Shown: positions 42,463 to 53,010 of the stretch, piece after piece
Numbering within the stretch: position 1 is the first letter of the stretch
How the letters are laid out: each line of letters opens with the position of its first letter
DNA from: JABFRZ01 sp964631945
GTDB lineage: Bacteria > Planctomycetota > UBA1135 > GCA-002686595
NCBI GenBank assembly: GCA_964631945.1
Contig: CAZWAY010000017.1
Location: forward strand, 1 to 64,000
Length of the DNA: 64,000 bases
Direction: 5' to 3'
Made by a program: the position numbers and the translations under genes
The notes under the pieces: generated by a model
The model's input: the letters and a program-made list of their open reading frames with translations, nothing else
Database searches by the model: none
What the model was told of the DNA's origin: nothing

Positions 42463-44307
42463 TTGCAGGACCTCGAGTTCCGCCAGTTCATCGAGCGCGT
42501 CAAGCTGCGCTCGCCGATCGAAGTCGTGGTCGGGGAACGCATCAGCGCGCTGCGCCAGCGCGGGGCTCTGTACTGGGCCTGTTGTCCGTTCCACCAGGAA
42601 AAGACCCCGTCCTTCGCGGTGGATCCGCGGCGCGCGACCTGGCGCTGCTACGGCGCCTGCGGTGAGGGCGGAGACGTGCTGTCCTTCGTCGAGCGCTTCG
42701 ACGGGCTGAGCTTCCTCGATGCCCTGCGGCTCCTGGCGCGCCAGTGCGGCGAGGAGCCGCCCGAACGCACCCTGCGCGGTCAGTCCAAGGGCGCCGAGGC
42801 CGAGCTCGAGGCGCGCTTCGAGCTCCTGCGCTGGGCGGACGAGTTCTACCGCCGGGCGCTGGCCGGGCCCGAAGGCGCGGCCGGGCGGACCTACCTCCTC
42901 GAGCGGCGCGGACTGACGCCGGCGACCCTGGAGGCCTTCGGGATCGGCTGGGCCGGCGAGCACGGCCACGCCCTGGTCGATGCCGCCCAGCGCGACAAGA
43001 AGTCGCTCGACCTGCTCGCCGAGGTCGGGCTCGTGCGCCGCAGCGAGGGCGGCCGGCCCTACGACTTCTTCCGCGGACGCGTGCTGATCCCGATCCGCGA
43101 CCGCCTGGCGCGCGTGGTCGGATTCGGAGGGCGCCTGCTGGCCTCCGGCACCGACCCCGCGACCCACGGGCCGAAGTACGTGAACACCCAGGAGACGCCG
43201 CTCTTCCGCAAGGGCAGTCTGATCTTCGGGCTGGACCTGGCCGCGAGCGCGATCCGCTCCTCGCACCAGATCCTGGTGGTGGAGGGCTACACCGACGTGA
43301 TGGCCGCGCACCAGGCGGGCTGGAAGAACGCCGTGGCGGTGCTCGGCACGGCCACCACCGACGAGCACGCCGCCCTGATCCGCCGCAGCGGCGCGCGCTC
43401 GGTCGTGCTGGTGTTCGACGGCGACGCGGCCGGCCGCAAGGCCAGCCAGCGCGCCCTGATGGGCCTGTTGAAGCTCCCGCTCGAGCTGCGCGTGGCGGTC
43501 CTGCCCGAGGGTCGCGATCCGGGCGATCTGCTGGTCGATCCGGCGGGCGCGGAGCTCTTCCGCGCCTGCGTCGAGGGCGCGCGCGAGTGGTTCGACTGGT
43601 CGCTCTCGGCCCTGGTGGAGAAGCACGGCAAGGAGCTGGCCGACGCCGTCGAGGAGCACTTCGAGCTCTTGGCGCAGCTCGAGCGGCCGCTCGAGCGCTC
43701 GGCCCGCCTGCAGTCCCTGGCCCAGTTCGTGGCCCTGCCCGAGGCCGACGTGCGCGCCCAGTGGGCGGTCTTCGAGCGTGCCCGCCGCCCGGCGGCGCGC
43801 CCGACGGCGCCCGCCCTGCCGCAGGCGAGCGCCGCGCGCACCGAGCGCCGTCCCGAGGAGCGCCGCACCGTGCGCGCCTACGCGCTCTTGATCGGGGCGC
43901 TCTTGCTCGACAACAGCCTGGTGCCGCTGTACGCGCACCTCGCCGAGGGCTGCCCGGCGGGCGACCTCGCGCTGTACTTCCGCACCCTGCTCGAGCTCTA
44001 CGAGCGCGACGATTCCGGCGCGGCCATCGACGCCTCGGCGCTGATGACGGCCCTCGGCGACCACCCGGCGCGCGCGCGCGTGGTGCGGCTCGAGAGCCTG
44101 GCCCAGGCGGCCGAGAGCGCGGCCGTGCTGGCCCGCGACCAGGCGCGCTGGCTCGAGCGCGCGCGCGCCGAACCCGAACTCGAAGCCCTCAAGGGTGCCC
44201 TGGGCACGAGCGCTGGCGAAGAGGCCAGCGCGCTCGCGCGCCTGCACCAGCAATTGCGAGCCGAACGCGTCCCCACCGCCAAATCGGCGTCCGTCCCCTC
44301 CCCGTGA
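42463..44307 (+). CDS. dnaG: DNA primase
   Basis: Makes RNA primers at the replication fork; 614 residues. N-terminal zinc domain with CCPFHQEKTPSF and CYGACGEGGD (ligands Cys41, His44, Cys62, Cys66): the second pair is C-x3-C, one residue longer than the usual C-x2-C. Core with DFFRGRVLIPIRD, GPKYVNTQETPLF, TOPRIM VVEGYTDVMAAHQAG and LVFDGDAAGRKA. The C-terminal helicase-binding region is Ala/Arg-rich. TTG start at 42463 agrees with the family N-terminus. It precedes rpoD by 17 bases, the classical macromolecular-synthesis arrangement. Confidence 0.95.
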   Translation: MQDLEFRQFIERVKLRSPIEVVVGERISALRQRGALYWACCPFHQEKTPSFAVDPRRATWRCYGACGEGGDVLSFVERFDGLSFLDALRLLARQCGEEPPERTLRGQSKGAEAELEARFELLRWADEFYRRALAGPEGAAGRTYLLERRGLTPATLEAFGIGWAGEHGHALVDAAQRDKKSLDLLAEVGLVRRSEGGRPYDFFRGRVLIPIRDRLARVVGFGGRLLASGTDPATHGPKYVNTQETPLFRKGSLIFGLDLAASAIRSSHQILVVEGYTDVMAAHQAGWKNAVAVLGTATTDEHAALIRRSGARSVVLVFDGDAAGRKASQRALMGLLKLPLELRVAVLPEGRDPGDLLVDPAGAELFRACVEGAREWFDWSLSALVEKHGKELADAVEEHFELLAQLERPLERSARLQSLAQFVALPEADVRAQWAVFERARRPAARPTAPALPQASAARTERRPEERRTVRAYALLIGALLLDNSLVPLYAHLAEGCPAGDLALYFRTLLELYERDDSGAAIDASALMTALGDHPARARVVRLESLAQAAESAAVLARDQARWLERARAEPELEALKGALGTSAGEEASALARLHQQLRAERVPTAKSASVPSP

Positions 44308-44324
44308 GAGTCCCCCCCACCGTC

Positions 44325-46070
<1,746 letters not shown>

Positions 46071-46077
46071 CCGTCCC

Positions 46078-46110
46078 ACGGCCGCGCGGGCTACGGGCTC
46101 GCGCGGCCGT
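46078..46110. terminator. Bidirectional hairpin between rpoD and the histidine phosphatase gene
   Basis: ACGGCCGCGCG (46078-46088) pairs perfectly with CGCGCGGCCGT (46100-46110) around an 11-base loop. The loop carries the stop codon of the convergent minus-strand gene (46091-46093). There is no T-tract on either side. Confidence 0.6.
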
Positions 46111-46711
46111 AGGCGAGCTCGAGCACGGCGGGTGCGAGGTCCGAGCCCGCCGGCGGCAGCGTGAGCACGAACAGGCGGTCGTACTCCGCTTCGTCGAGCG
46201 TCGGGCCCTGGCCGCCGTCGGCCACGTCCGCGAGCTGGGCGCCCAGGCGCGCCGCCAGGGCCGGGATGGTGTTCGAGTGTCCGGCCACGACCACCGTCGC
46301 GCCGGGCGGGGTCGCCTCCAGGCTGTGCGCGAGGGTCTCGAGTTCGCGCGCCGGCACGCGCTCGAGTTCGAGCCCGAGCGTGGCCGCCAGCGGCTCCAGG
46401 GTCTCGCGCGTGCGCCGGTACTCGGAGACCACCAGGCGTCGGGCCCCCGAGCGCGCCAGCAGCCGGGCCAGGTCCTGGGCGCGCTCGCGTCCGCGCTCGG
46501 AGAGCGCCGGATCGCGCGGATCGTCGGCGCCCTTCTCGGCGTGGCGCACGAGGATCACGGTGCGCGGCGCGCTGCGCGCGAGCGCCGGCCCGGGCCTGTC
46601 GTCCTGGGGCCCGTGCGCCGGGCGCGGCGCGGGAGCGAGCACGAGCCAGGCCACGCTCAGGACGGCCGCGAGCCAGGGGGTCGAGAACGGGGCCGTCGAG
46701 AGCGGTTGCAT
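46091..46711 (-). CDS. Exported histidine phosphatase (SixA/phosphoglycerate-mutase-like)
   Basis: A 206-residue protein with an N-terminal hydrophobic signal (TPWLAAVLSVAWLVLAPAP) and a histidine phosphatase core: VILVRHAEKG (catalytic His), LSERGRERAQDLARLL, VSEYRRTRET (Arg pocket) and VVAGHSNTIPAL (second His). ATG 46711 begins the signal; the frame is open further upstream. It is small and SixA-like rather than a glycolytic mutase. It is alone on its strand between rpoD and rfbF. The substrate is unknown. Confidence 0.85.
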   Translation of the reverse strand: MQPLSTAPFSTPWLAAVLSVAWLVLAPAPRPAHGPQDDRPGPALARSAPRTVILVRHAEKGADDPRDPALSERGRERAQDLARLLARSGARRLVVSEYRRTRETLEPLAATLGLELERVPARELETLAHSLEATPPGATVVVAGHSNTIPALAARLGAQLADVADGGQGPTLDEAEYDRLFVLTLPPAGSDLAPAVLELAYGRASP

Positions 46712-46982
46712 GCATCCATGGAACGCGCGCCGGCCGCGGCCCGCAACCCCGCGCGGCGCGCGCCGGCCCGGGCCGAGGCCGGCGGGCTTCCTTGACAAGC
46801 TCCGCCCGCGTTTCGAGGATCTCGCGCAGCGTGCGCGTCCGTCCCGTCCGCCCTTCGCGCACCGACAGCTCGCGCGCGTGTCCCGCAGGGCCGCCGCCAG
46901 CCCGCCTGCGGCCGCGCGCGACGCGCTCGGGGTTCACCAGGGCGGGGAATGCAGCCGAAACAGGGCCAGTCCGAAGGGTGCC
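46712..46982. promoter_or_regulatory. Divergent region with a TTGACA box upstream of rfbF
   Basis: A 271-base spacer. On the plus strand a consensus -35 TTGACA (46793-46798) is followed 17 bases later by GAGGAT (46816-46821), a poor -10. A consensus -35 is rare in such GC-rich DNA. It would give rfbF a leader of about 160 bases. No coding frame is supported in the spacer. Confidence 0.35.
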
Positions 46983-47750
46983 ATGAAGACGATCCTCCTC
47001 GCTGGCGGCCTCGGAACGCGTCTCTCCGAGGAGACCGAGACCCGCCCGAAGCCGCTGGTCGAGATCGGCGGCCGGCCGATCCTGTGGCACATCATGAACA
47101 TCTACGCCCACCACGGCTTCGACGAGTTCGTGGTGGCGCTGGGCTACAAGGGGCACCTGATCAAGGACTACTTCCTGCGCTACTTCCAGTGGCGCAACGA
47201 CCTGAGCGTGGACCTGGCCGACGGCAGCACCCTGGTGCACGCCGGCGAGCGCGAGAAGTGGAAGGTGCACCTGGTGGACACGGGTGCGAGCACGATGACG
47301 GGCGGACGCCTGAAGCGCTTGCGTTCGTGGATCGGCGACGAGACCTTCATGATGACCTACGGCGACGGCGTCTCGAACGTGGACGTGCGTGCGCTGGTCG
47401 AGTTCCACCGCCGCCAGGGCCGGCTCGCGACCGTGACCGCGGTGCGCCCGCCGGCGCGCTTCGGCGGCCTGCAGTTCAAGGGCGACCTGGTCGCGGACTT
47501 CAGCGAGAAGCCGCAGGTCGGCGAGGGCTGGATCAACGGTGGCTTCTTCGTGCTCGAGCCGCAGGTGTTCTCCTACCTGGACGACGACGCCAGCGTGTTC
47601 GAGCGCGAGCCGCTCGAGCGGCTGGTGCGCGAGGGCCAGCTCGCGGCCTATCGCCACGAGGCCTACTGGCAGTGCATGGACACGCTGCGCGACGTGAAGC
47701 TCCTGAACGAGCAGTGGGACGGCGGACGCGCGCCCTGGCGGGTATGGTGA
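46983..47750 (+). CDS. rfbF: Glucose-1-phosphate cytidylyltransferase
   Basis: Makes CDP-glucose from CTP and glucose-1-phosphate, the first step to CDP-linked 3,6-dideoxyhexoses; 255 residues, the normal length. The signature LLAGGLGTRLSEETETRPKP, VEIGGRPILWHIM, MMTYGDGVSNVDV and WINGGFFVLEP match RfbF closely. It heads the rfbF-rfbG-rfbH-SDR operon, with 4 bases to the next gene. Confidence 0.95.
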   Translation: MKTILLAGGLGTRLSEETETRPKPLVEIGGRPILWHIMNIYAHHGFDEFVVALGYKGHLIKDYFLRYFQWRNDLSVDLADGSTLVHAGEREKWKVHLVDTGASTMTGGRLKRLRSWIGDETFMMTYGDGVSNVDVRALVEFHRRQGRLATVTAVRPPARFGGLQFKGDLVADFSEKPQVGEGWINGGFFVLEPQVFSYLDDDASVFEREPLERLVREGQLAAYRHEAYWQCMDTLRDVKLLNEQWDGGRAPWRVW

Positions 47751-47754
47751 GGGC

Positions 47755-48747
47755 GTGAGCGCCTCGCTCCAGCGCGGTTTCTGGGCCGGCCGTCCGGTGC
47801 TGGTCACCGGCGGCACCGGGCTGGTCGGTTCGTGGCTCACCAAGCGCCTGCTGGCCGCCGGGGCCGAGGTCGTGCTGCTGGTCAAGGACCTGGACCCGCG
47901 CTGCGAGCTGGCGCGCAGCGGCGACCTGGCGCGCGTGGCGGTCGTGTACGGCTCGCTGGAGGACTTCGGCGCGCTGCAGCACGCCGTCAACCTGTACCAG
48001 ACCGAGTGCGTGTTCCACCTGGGCGCGCAGACGCTGGTCGAGGTCGCGCACCGCTTCCCGCTGGCCACCTTCGAGGCCAACGTGCGCGGCACCTACAACC
48101 TCTTGGAGGTGTGTCGCGTGCACGCGAGCTTCGTGCGGCGCGTGGTGGTGGCCTCCTCCGACAAGGCCTACGGCGAGAAGGCCGAGCTGCCCTACACCGA
48201 GGAGATGTCGCTGGACGCGCGCCACAGCTACGACGTGTCCAAGAGCTGCGCCGACCTGATCGCGCAGGGCTACGCCCACACCTATCGCGTGCCGGTCGCG
48301 ATCACGCGCTTCGGCAACGTCTACGGCGGCGGCGACCTGAACCTCTCGCGCATCGTACCCGGCACGATCCTGAGCCTGGCGCGCGGCCAGCGCCCGGTGC
48401 TGCGCAGCGACGGCAGCTACACGCGCGACTATCTGTACGTCGAGGACGTGGCCGACGGGTACCTGCGCCTGGCCGAGGCCCTGGACGACGCCGCGCTGCA
48501 CGGCCAGGCCTTCAATTTCAGCACCGAGTCGCGCGTCTCCGTGCTCGATCTCGTGACCCGCATCCAGCGCCTGATGGGGCGCGAGGACCTGGCTCCGGAC
48601 GTGCGCAACACCGCGCAGGCCGAGATCCTCCACCAGCACCTCTCGGCCAGGAAGGCGCGCGAGCGCCTGGGCTGGGCGGCGCGCGTCGGGCTCGACGCGG
48701 GCCTGGAGCGGACCATCGCCTGGTATCGGGCCCTGGTCGCCGGATGA
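47755..48747 (+). CDS. rfbG: CDP-glucose 4,6-dehydratase-like SDR
   Basis: Extended SDR, 330 residues, with the NAD loop VTGGTGLVGSWL, FHLGAQTLVEVAHRFPL, VVVASSDKAYGEKAE, catalytic YDVSK and ITRFGNVYGGGDLNLSRIVP, as in CDP-glucose dehydratases. It would convert CDP-glucose to CDP-4-keto-6-deoxyglucose. GTG start right after rfbF. Assignment rests on motifs plus position between rfbF and rfbH. Confidence 0.85.
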   Translation: MSASLQRGFWAGRPVLVTGGTGLVGSWLTKRLLAAGAEVVLLVKDLDPRCELARSGDLARVAVVYGSLEDFGALQHAVNLYQTECVFHLGAQTLVEVAHRFPLATFEANVRGTYNLLEVCRVHASFVRRVVVASSDKAYGEKAELPYTEEMSLDARHSYDVSKSCADLIAQGYAHTYRVPVAITRFGNVYGGGDLNLSRIVPGTILSLARGQRPVLRSDGSYTRDYLYVEDVADGYLRLAEALDDAALHGQAFNFSTESRVSVLDLVTRIQRLMGREDLAPDVRNTAQAEILHQHLSARKARERLGWAARVGLDAGLERTIAWYRALVAG

Positions 48748-48757
48748 GGAGGGCGAG

Positions 48758-50113
48758 ATGACGCCCGACGAGCTGCGCGCCCGGATCCTGGCGCTGGTGC
48801 GCGAGTTCCACCGCGCCGGCCAGGGCGGAGCGGGCTTCGTGCCGGGACACTCGCCGGTGCCGGTCTCCGGGCGCGTCTACGACGCCGACGACGTGGTCTC
48901 GCTGGTGGACTCGGCGCTCGACTTCTGGCTGACCGCGGGGCGCTTCGCGCAGCAGTTCGAGCGCGACCTGGCCCGTACCCTCGGGCTGCGCTCGAGCCTG
49001 CTGTGCAACTCGGGTTCCTCGGCCAACCTGCTGGCCTTCAGCGCGCTGTGCTCGCCGCTCCTGGGCAGCGAGCGCCTGCGGCCCGGCGACGAGGTCATCA
49101 CCGTGGCGGCCGGCTTCCCCACCACGCTCAACCCGATCCTGCAGAACGGCTGCGTGCCGGTGTTCATCGACGTGGACCCGGCCACGCACAACGCCGACGT
49201 GCGCATGCTGGAGGAAGCGCGCGGGCCGCGCACGCGCGCGGTGATGCTGGCGCACACGCTCGGGAACCCCTTCGATCTCGGGGCGGTCACGGCCTTCACC
49301 CGGCGCCACGGCCTGTACCTGGTGGAGGACAACTGCGATGCGCTCGGCGCGCGCTACCGCGGCCAGCTCACGGCCACCTTCGGGGACGTGGCCAGCTTCA
49401 GCTTCTACCCCGCGCACCACATCACCATGGGCGAGGGTGGCGCCGTGGCCACGAACTCGCCGCGCCTGAAGCGCGCGCTCGAGTCCCTGCGCGACTGGGG
49501 CCGCGACTGCTGGTGCGCGCCCGGTAAGGACAACACCTGCGGCAAGCGCTTCGAATGGCAGCTGGGCGAGCTGCCGGCCGGCTACGACCACAAGTACATC
49601 TACTCGCACATCGGCTACAACCTGAAGGCCACCGACATGCAGGCCGCGGTGGGCGTCTCGCAGCTCGCCAAGCTGCCGGGCTTCATCGCCGCGCGCCGGC
49701 GCAACTGGCAGCGCCTGCACGACGGGCTCGCACCCTTCGCCGAGCACCTGCAGCTGCCGCGCGCCACGCCCGAGAGCGAGCCGAGCTGGTTCGGCTTCCT
49801 GCTCACGCTCGCGCCCGCGGCGCGTTTCACGCGCAACCAGCTGATCGCGCACCTCGAGGGCCACAAGGTCGCCACGCGCCTGCTGTTCGGCGGCAACCTG
49901 CTGCGCCAGCCGGCCTACCGCGAGATCCCGCACCGCAAGGTGGGCGAGCTGCCCGAGACCGACCGCATGATGGCGCGCTCGTTCTGGATCGGCGTCTACC
50001 CCGGGCTCTCGGAGGTGATGCTCGACTACGTGCTCGGCGTGTTCGCGGACTTCTTCCGGCGTCTGGAGGCGGGCCAGCTGGATTCGCCGCAGGCTCCCAC
50101 GGGCCATGCCTAG
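48758..50113 (+). CDS. rfbH: CDP-4-keto-6-deoxy-D-glucose 3-dehydrase (E1-type)
   Basis: A 451-residue PMP- and [2Fe-2S]-dependent C-3 deoxygenase. As in this subgroup of the DegT/AHBA fold, the PLP lysine is replaced by His: FYPAHHITMGEGGAV. Iron-sulfur cysteines are in RDCWCAPGKDNTCGKRFEW. NSGSSANLLA and VEDNCDALGARYRG are the other cofactor contacts. The enzyme needs a reductase partner (E3/RfbI/AscD), which is not in the window. It overlaps the next gene by 8 bases. Confidence 0.95.
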   Translation: MTPDELRARILALVREFHRAGQGGAGFVPGHSPVPVSGRVYDADDVVSLVDSALDFWLTAGRFAQQFERDLARTLGLRSSLLCNSGSSANLLAFSALCSPLLGSERLRPGDEVITVAAGFPTTLNPILQNGCVPVFIDVDPATHNADVRMLEEARGPRTRAVMLAHTLGNPFDLGAVTAFTRRHGLYLVEDNCDALGARYRGQLTATFGDVASFSFYPAHHITMGEGGAVATNSPRLKRALESLRDWGRDCWCAPGKDNTCGKRFEWQLGELPAGYDHKYIYSHIGYNLKATDMQAAVGVSQLAKLPGFIAARRRNWQRLHDGLAPFAEHLQLPRATPESEPSWFGFLLTLAPAARFTRNQLIAHLEGHKVATRLLFGGNLLRQPAYREIPHRKVGELPETDRMMARSFWIGVYPGLSEVMLDYVLGVFADFFRRLEAGQLDSPQAPTGHA

Positions 50114-51071
50114 CCGCGTCCCCAGGGCACCCGCGGGGCCGGTGCTCGTGACGGGCGGGACGGGCTTCATCGGCTCGCACCTCGTGCACGCGCTGGTCGA
50201 GCGCGGACTCGAGGTGCACGTCCTGCACCGCAAGACCAGCGCCTTCACGCGCCTCGCGGGCGTGGCCGAGCGCGTGTCGCTGTGGCAGGCCGAGCTGAGC
50301 GACGGCGCGGCCCTCGCGCGCCTGTGCACCGAGCTGCGGCCACGCACGGTGTTCCACCTGGCGGGCGACACGGGCATGCGCTTCCTCGACCGCGAACTGT
50401 CGCAGCTGCGCGCCAGCGCGGCCGAGAACGTGCAGGGCGGGCTCGAGCTCGTGCTGGCCCTGCGCGCGGCCGGCTCGGTGCGCGTGCTCGTGCGCGCGGG
50501 CGGGATCGAGGAGTACGGGCGCGGCCCGACGCCCTACCGCGAGACGCAGCGCGAGGCACCCGTGTCGCCCTACTCGGCCAGTCAGGTGGCGCTCACGCAC
50601 TACCTGCAGATGCTGCAGCCCTCGCTCGACTTCGAGGCCGTCAGCGTGCGCCCTGCGTTGATCTACGGTCCGGCGCAGTCCGAGGGCTTCTTCGTGCCGG
50701 CCCTGATCCGCGCCTGCCTGGCCGGACGCGACTTCGCCATGACCACCGGCCAGCAGGTCCGCGACCTCGTCTTCGTGGACGACCTGGTCGACGCGCTGCT
50801 GCTGGCGGCCACCACGCCCGGCCTGGCGGGCGAGGTCCTGAACCTCGGCGCGGGGCAGCCGCAAGTGCTCCTGGAGGTGGCGCGCGCGATCGTGCGCCTG
50901 AGCCAGGCCTCGATCGCGCTGCAGGTCGGGGCCGTGCCCGCGCGCGCGAGCGAGATCGAGCGCCAGCTGCTGGACTCCGCGCGCGCCGCCGAGCGCCTCG
51001 GCTGGCGGGCCGAGACGGCGCTCGAGGACGGCCTGGCCGCCACGATCGCCTGGTACCGCGCGCACCCCTGA
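50106..51071 (+). CDS. NAD-dependent epimerase/reductase SDR of the dideoxyhexose pathway, YxxxQ active site
   Basis: Extended SDR of 321 residues: VTGGTGFIGSHLVHAL, FHLAGDTGMRFLD, VRAGGIEEYG, a putative catalytic stretch SPYSASQVALTHYLQ, and VRPALIYGPAQSEGF. In place of the usual YxxxK this protein has YSASQ, so the lysine that orients the cofactor is missing. By position it should act after RfbH as the 4-ketoreductase or epimerase that fixes the sugar (abequose, paratose, ascarylose or another). Whether it is catalytic is open. Confidence 0.8.
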   Translation: MPSRVPRAPAGPVLVTGGTGFIGSHLVHALVERGLEVHVLHRKTSAFTRLAGVAERVSLWQAELSDGAALARLCTELRPRTVFHLAGDTGMRFLDRELSQLRASAAENVQGGLELVLALRAAGSVRVLVRAGGIEEYGRGPTPYRETQREAPVSPYSASQVALTHYLQMLQPSLDFEAVSVRPALIYGPAQSEGFFVPALIRACLAGRDFAMTTGQQVRDLVFVDDLVDALLLAATTPGLAGEVLNLGAGQPQVLLEVARAIVRLSQASIALQVGAVPARASEIERQLLDSARAAERLGWRAETALEDGLAATIAWYRAHP

Positions 51072-51081
51072 GGATACCGCG

Positions 51082-51106
51082 CGGCGCGGCTACGGCACGC
51101 GCGCCG
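51082..51106. terminator. Weak hairpin between convergent genes
   Basis: CGGCGCG (51082-51088) can pair with CGCGCCG (51100-51106) over the stop of the minus-strand dipeptidase. It has 7 bp and no T-tract. Confidence 0.25.
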
Positions 51107-52295
51107 GCTCGCGCGCCACGGCTTCGGCCCGCTCCAGCACGGCCAGCACGTTCTCGCCGCAGATCTTGCGCACGTCGCGCTCGGAGAAGCCGCGCCGCAG
51201 CAGCTCGGCGATGAGGTTGGGGTACTTCGAGACGTCCTCCAGGCCAGTGGGCAGCGAATCGCCCACGCCGTCGAAGTCGGAGCCGAGGCCGACGTGCTCC
51301 ACGCCCACCAGCCGCACCACGCGCTCGATGTGGTCGGCCACGTCGCCGACCGTGGCGCGCGGGAAGGGGTGCTCGCGCCCGTACTGCTCGGCGAAGGCCT
51401 GGCTCTCGGCCGAATCGGGACCGCCGTGGGCGGCGGCGAAGGCCTCGAGGGCGCGCGTGCGCGCACCGTAGTGTTCGTTGGCCGCGCGGGTCAGGAAGGT
51501 CGAGCCGAAGTTGATCTGGATCACGCCGCCGTTCTCGGCCAGCGCGCGGACCATCTCGTCGCTCATGTTGCGCTCGAAGCCCGGCACGAAGTGGCGCAGG
51601 GACGAGTGCGAGGCGATCACCGGAGCGCGCGTGGCCGCGAGCACGTCCCAGAAGCCCTCGTCGGACAGGTGCGAGACGTCGACCAGCACGCCGAGCTCGT
51701 TCATGCGCCGCACGACCTCGACCCCGAACGGCGAGAGCCCGCCGTGGGTGTGGCGCGTGTCGTAGGACGAATCGCACAGGTGGTTGTCCTGGCCGTGGCA
51801 CAGGGTGATGTAGCGCACGCCGCGGAGCTGGAAGTGCTCGAGGTTCGCGAGCGAGCCCTCGAGCGGGCTACCGTTCTCCATCCCGTACAGGAGCGCGATG
51901 CGCCCGTCGCCGGCGATGCGGCGCACGTCGGCGGCGGTGCGTGCGAGCTCGAAGCGCTCGGGGTGCGCCGCGATCAGGGCCTCGCACTGGTCGATCAGCT
52001 CGTCCGCCAGGGCCTTGGACGTGCCCAGGCCCTCGGCCTCGGACGGGGTGTAGATCGAGAAGAACGGCGCGTCGAGTCCGCCGGCGCGCGCGCGCGGGTA
52101 GTCGAAGTCGCCGCCGGAGGTGGCCGCGCCGACGTCGTCCATCGGCTGGCCCCCCGCCCGTTGCGCGTGCAGGCGGTAGGGCACGTCGACGTGTCCGTCG
52201 ACGATCAGGAAACGCCGTGCCAGCTCGGGCGCGCGCTCCTCGGGCGGCGTGGTCGAGCAGGCAGCGAGCAGCAGGGCGAGGACGGCGAAGCGCAT
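51090..52295 (-). CDS. Membrane dipeptidase family (peptidase M19) lipoprotein
   Basis: A 401-residue zinc dipeptidase with lipobox LAAC (Cys13). Metal and active-site motifs of M19/renal dipeptidase: LIVDGHVDVPYRL, YGMENGSPLEG, VDVSHLSDEGFWD, APVIASHSSLRHF and GLGSDFDGVGDS. It hydrolyses dipeptides, sometimes with D-residues, in the periplasm. It is followed upstream on the same strand by the DUF502 gene, but the two are probably independent. Confidence 0.92.
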   Translation of the reverse strand: MRFAVLALLLAACSTTPPEERAPELARRFLIVDGHVDVPYRLHAQRAGGQPMDDVGAATSGGDFDYPRARAGGLDAPFFSIYTPSEAEGLGTSKALADELIDQCEALIAAHPERFELARTAADVRRIAGDGRIALLYGMENGSPLEGSLANLEHFQLRGVRYITLCHGQDNHLCDSSYDTRHTHGGLSPFGVEVVRRMNELGVLVDVSHLSDEGFWDVLAATRAPVIASHSSLRHFVPGFERNMSDEMVRALAENGGVIQINFGSTFLTRAANEHYGARTRALEAFAAAHGGPDSAESQAFAEQYGREHPFPRATVGDVADHIERVVRLVGVEHVGLGSDFDGVGDSLPTGLEDVSKYPNLIAELLRRGFSERDVRKICGENVLAVLERAEAVAREPARVP

Positions 52296-52328
52296 GCAGG
52301 GAGTCCTGATCCGGGATCCGGTCGGCCG

Positions 52329-52925
52329 CTACTCCGCGGTCGCGGAGGTCAGTCCGCCCGAGACCACGAAGGCCATCACCTCACCGGCCGGCTTGTCGAT
52401 CGGACGCACGCGCGTCGCGGGCACGATCAGGAGGTTGGCGGCGAAGTTGTACGATTGCGGCACGTACACGGCAATGCGGTCCTGGCGTCCGAGGTCCGAC
52501 AGGTCGTCGCGCGTGACGAAGCCGATGACCTCGGTCTCGAGGCCCTCGCCCAGCGACAGGAACACCGGGCGGTCGAACTTCTTCTTCTGCCCGACGAAGG
52601 CCTCGGTCAGGTCCTTGATCGAGGTGTACACGAGCTTCACGAACGGCACGCGCGCCAGCACCCGCTCGGAGATCTCGAGCGCCTGCGCCGCCAGGAAGTT
52701 CGAGGTCAGGAAGCCGACTCCGACCACGATCAGGCACACCAGCGCGAAGCCGATCCCGGGCGCGACCGTGCTCGGCAGCGGCAGCAGGTCGTCGACGAAG
52801 CGGAACAGCTGCCACAGGATCCACAGCGTGGCCGCCACCGGCGCCAGCACCAGCAGGCCCTGCAGGAAGGACTGGATCAGGAGGCGGAGCGCGGTTCGAC
52901 GCGCTCGCTGCAGCGGGGGCTTCAT
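52329..52925 (-). CDS. DUF502 membrane protein
   Basis: A 198-residue protein of the DUF502 family. Two N-terminal membrane helices (FLQGLLVLAPVAATLWILWQ; IGFALVCLIVVGVGFL) precede a conserved soluble part: PFVKLVYTSIKDLTEAFVG, FLSLGEGLETEVIGFVTRD and VYVPQSYNFAANLLIVPA. ATG 52925 (MKPPLQR) is taken; the frame is open 19 codons upstream. The family's role is unknown. Confidence 0.88.
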   Translation of the reverse strand: MKPPLQRARRTALRLLIQSFLQGLLVLAPVAATLWILWQLFRFVDDLLPLPSTVAPGIGFALVCLIVVGVGFLTSNFLAAQALEISERVLARVPFVKLVYTSIKDLTEAFVGQKKKFDRPVFLSLGEGLETEVIGFVTRDDLSDLGRQDRIAVYVPQSYNFAANLLIVPATRVRPIDKPAGEVMAFVVSGGLTSATAE

Positions 52926-53010
52926 GCGGGGAACTCCAGGGGGCCTGCCGCGAGCATCGCCCCTCGCCACCCGCAAAAGCAAGCAGCCCGGTGCGCCGGA
53001 AGTGGGTCGC

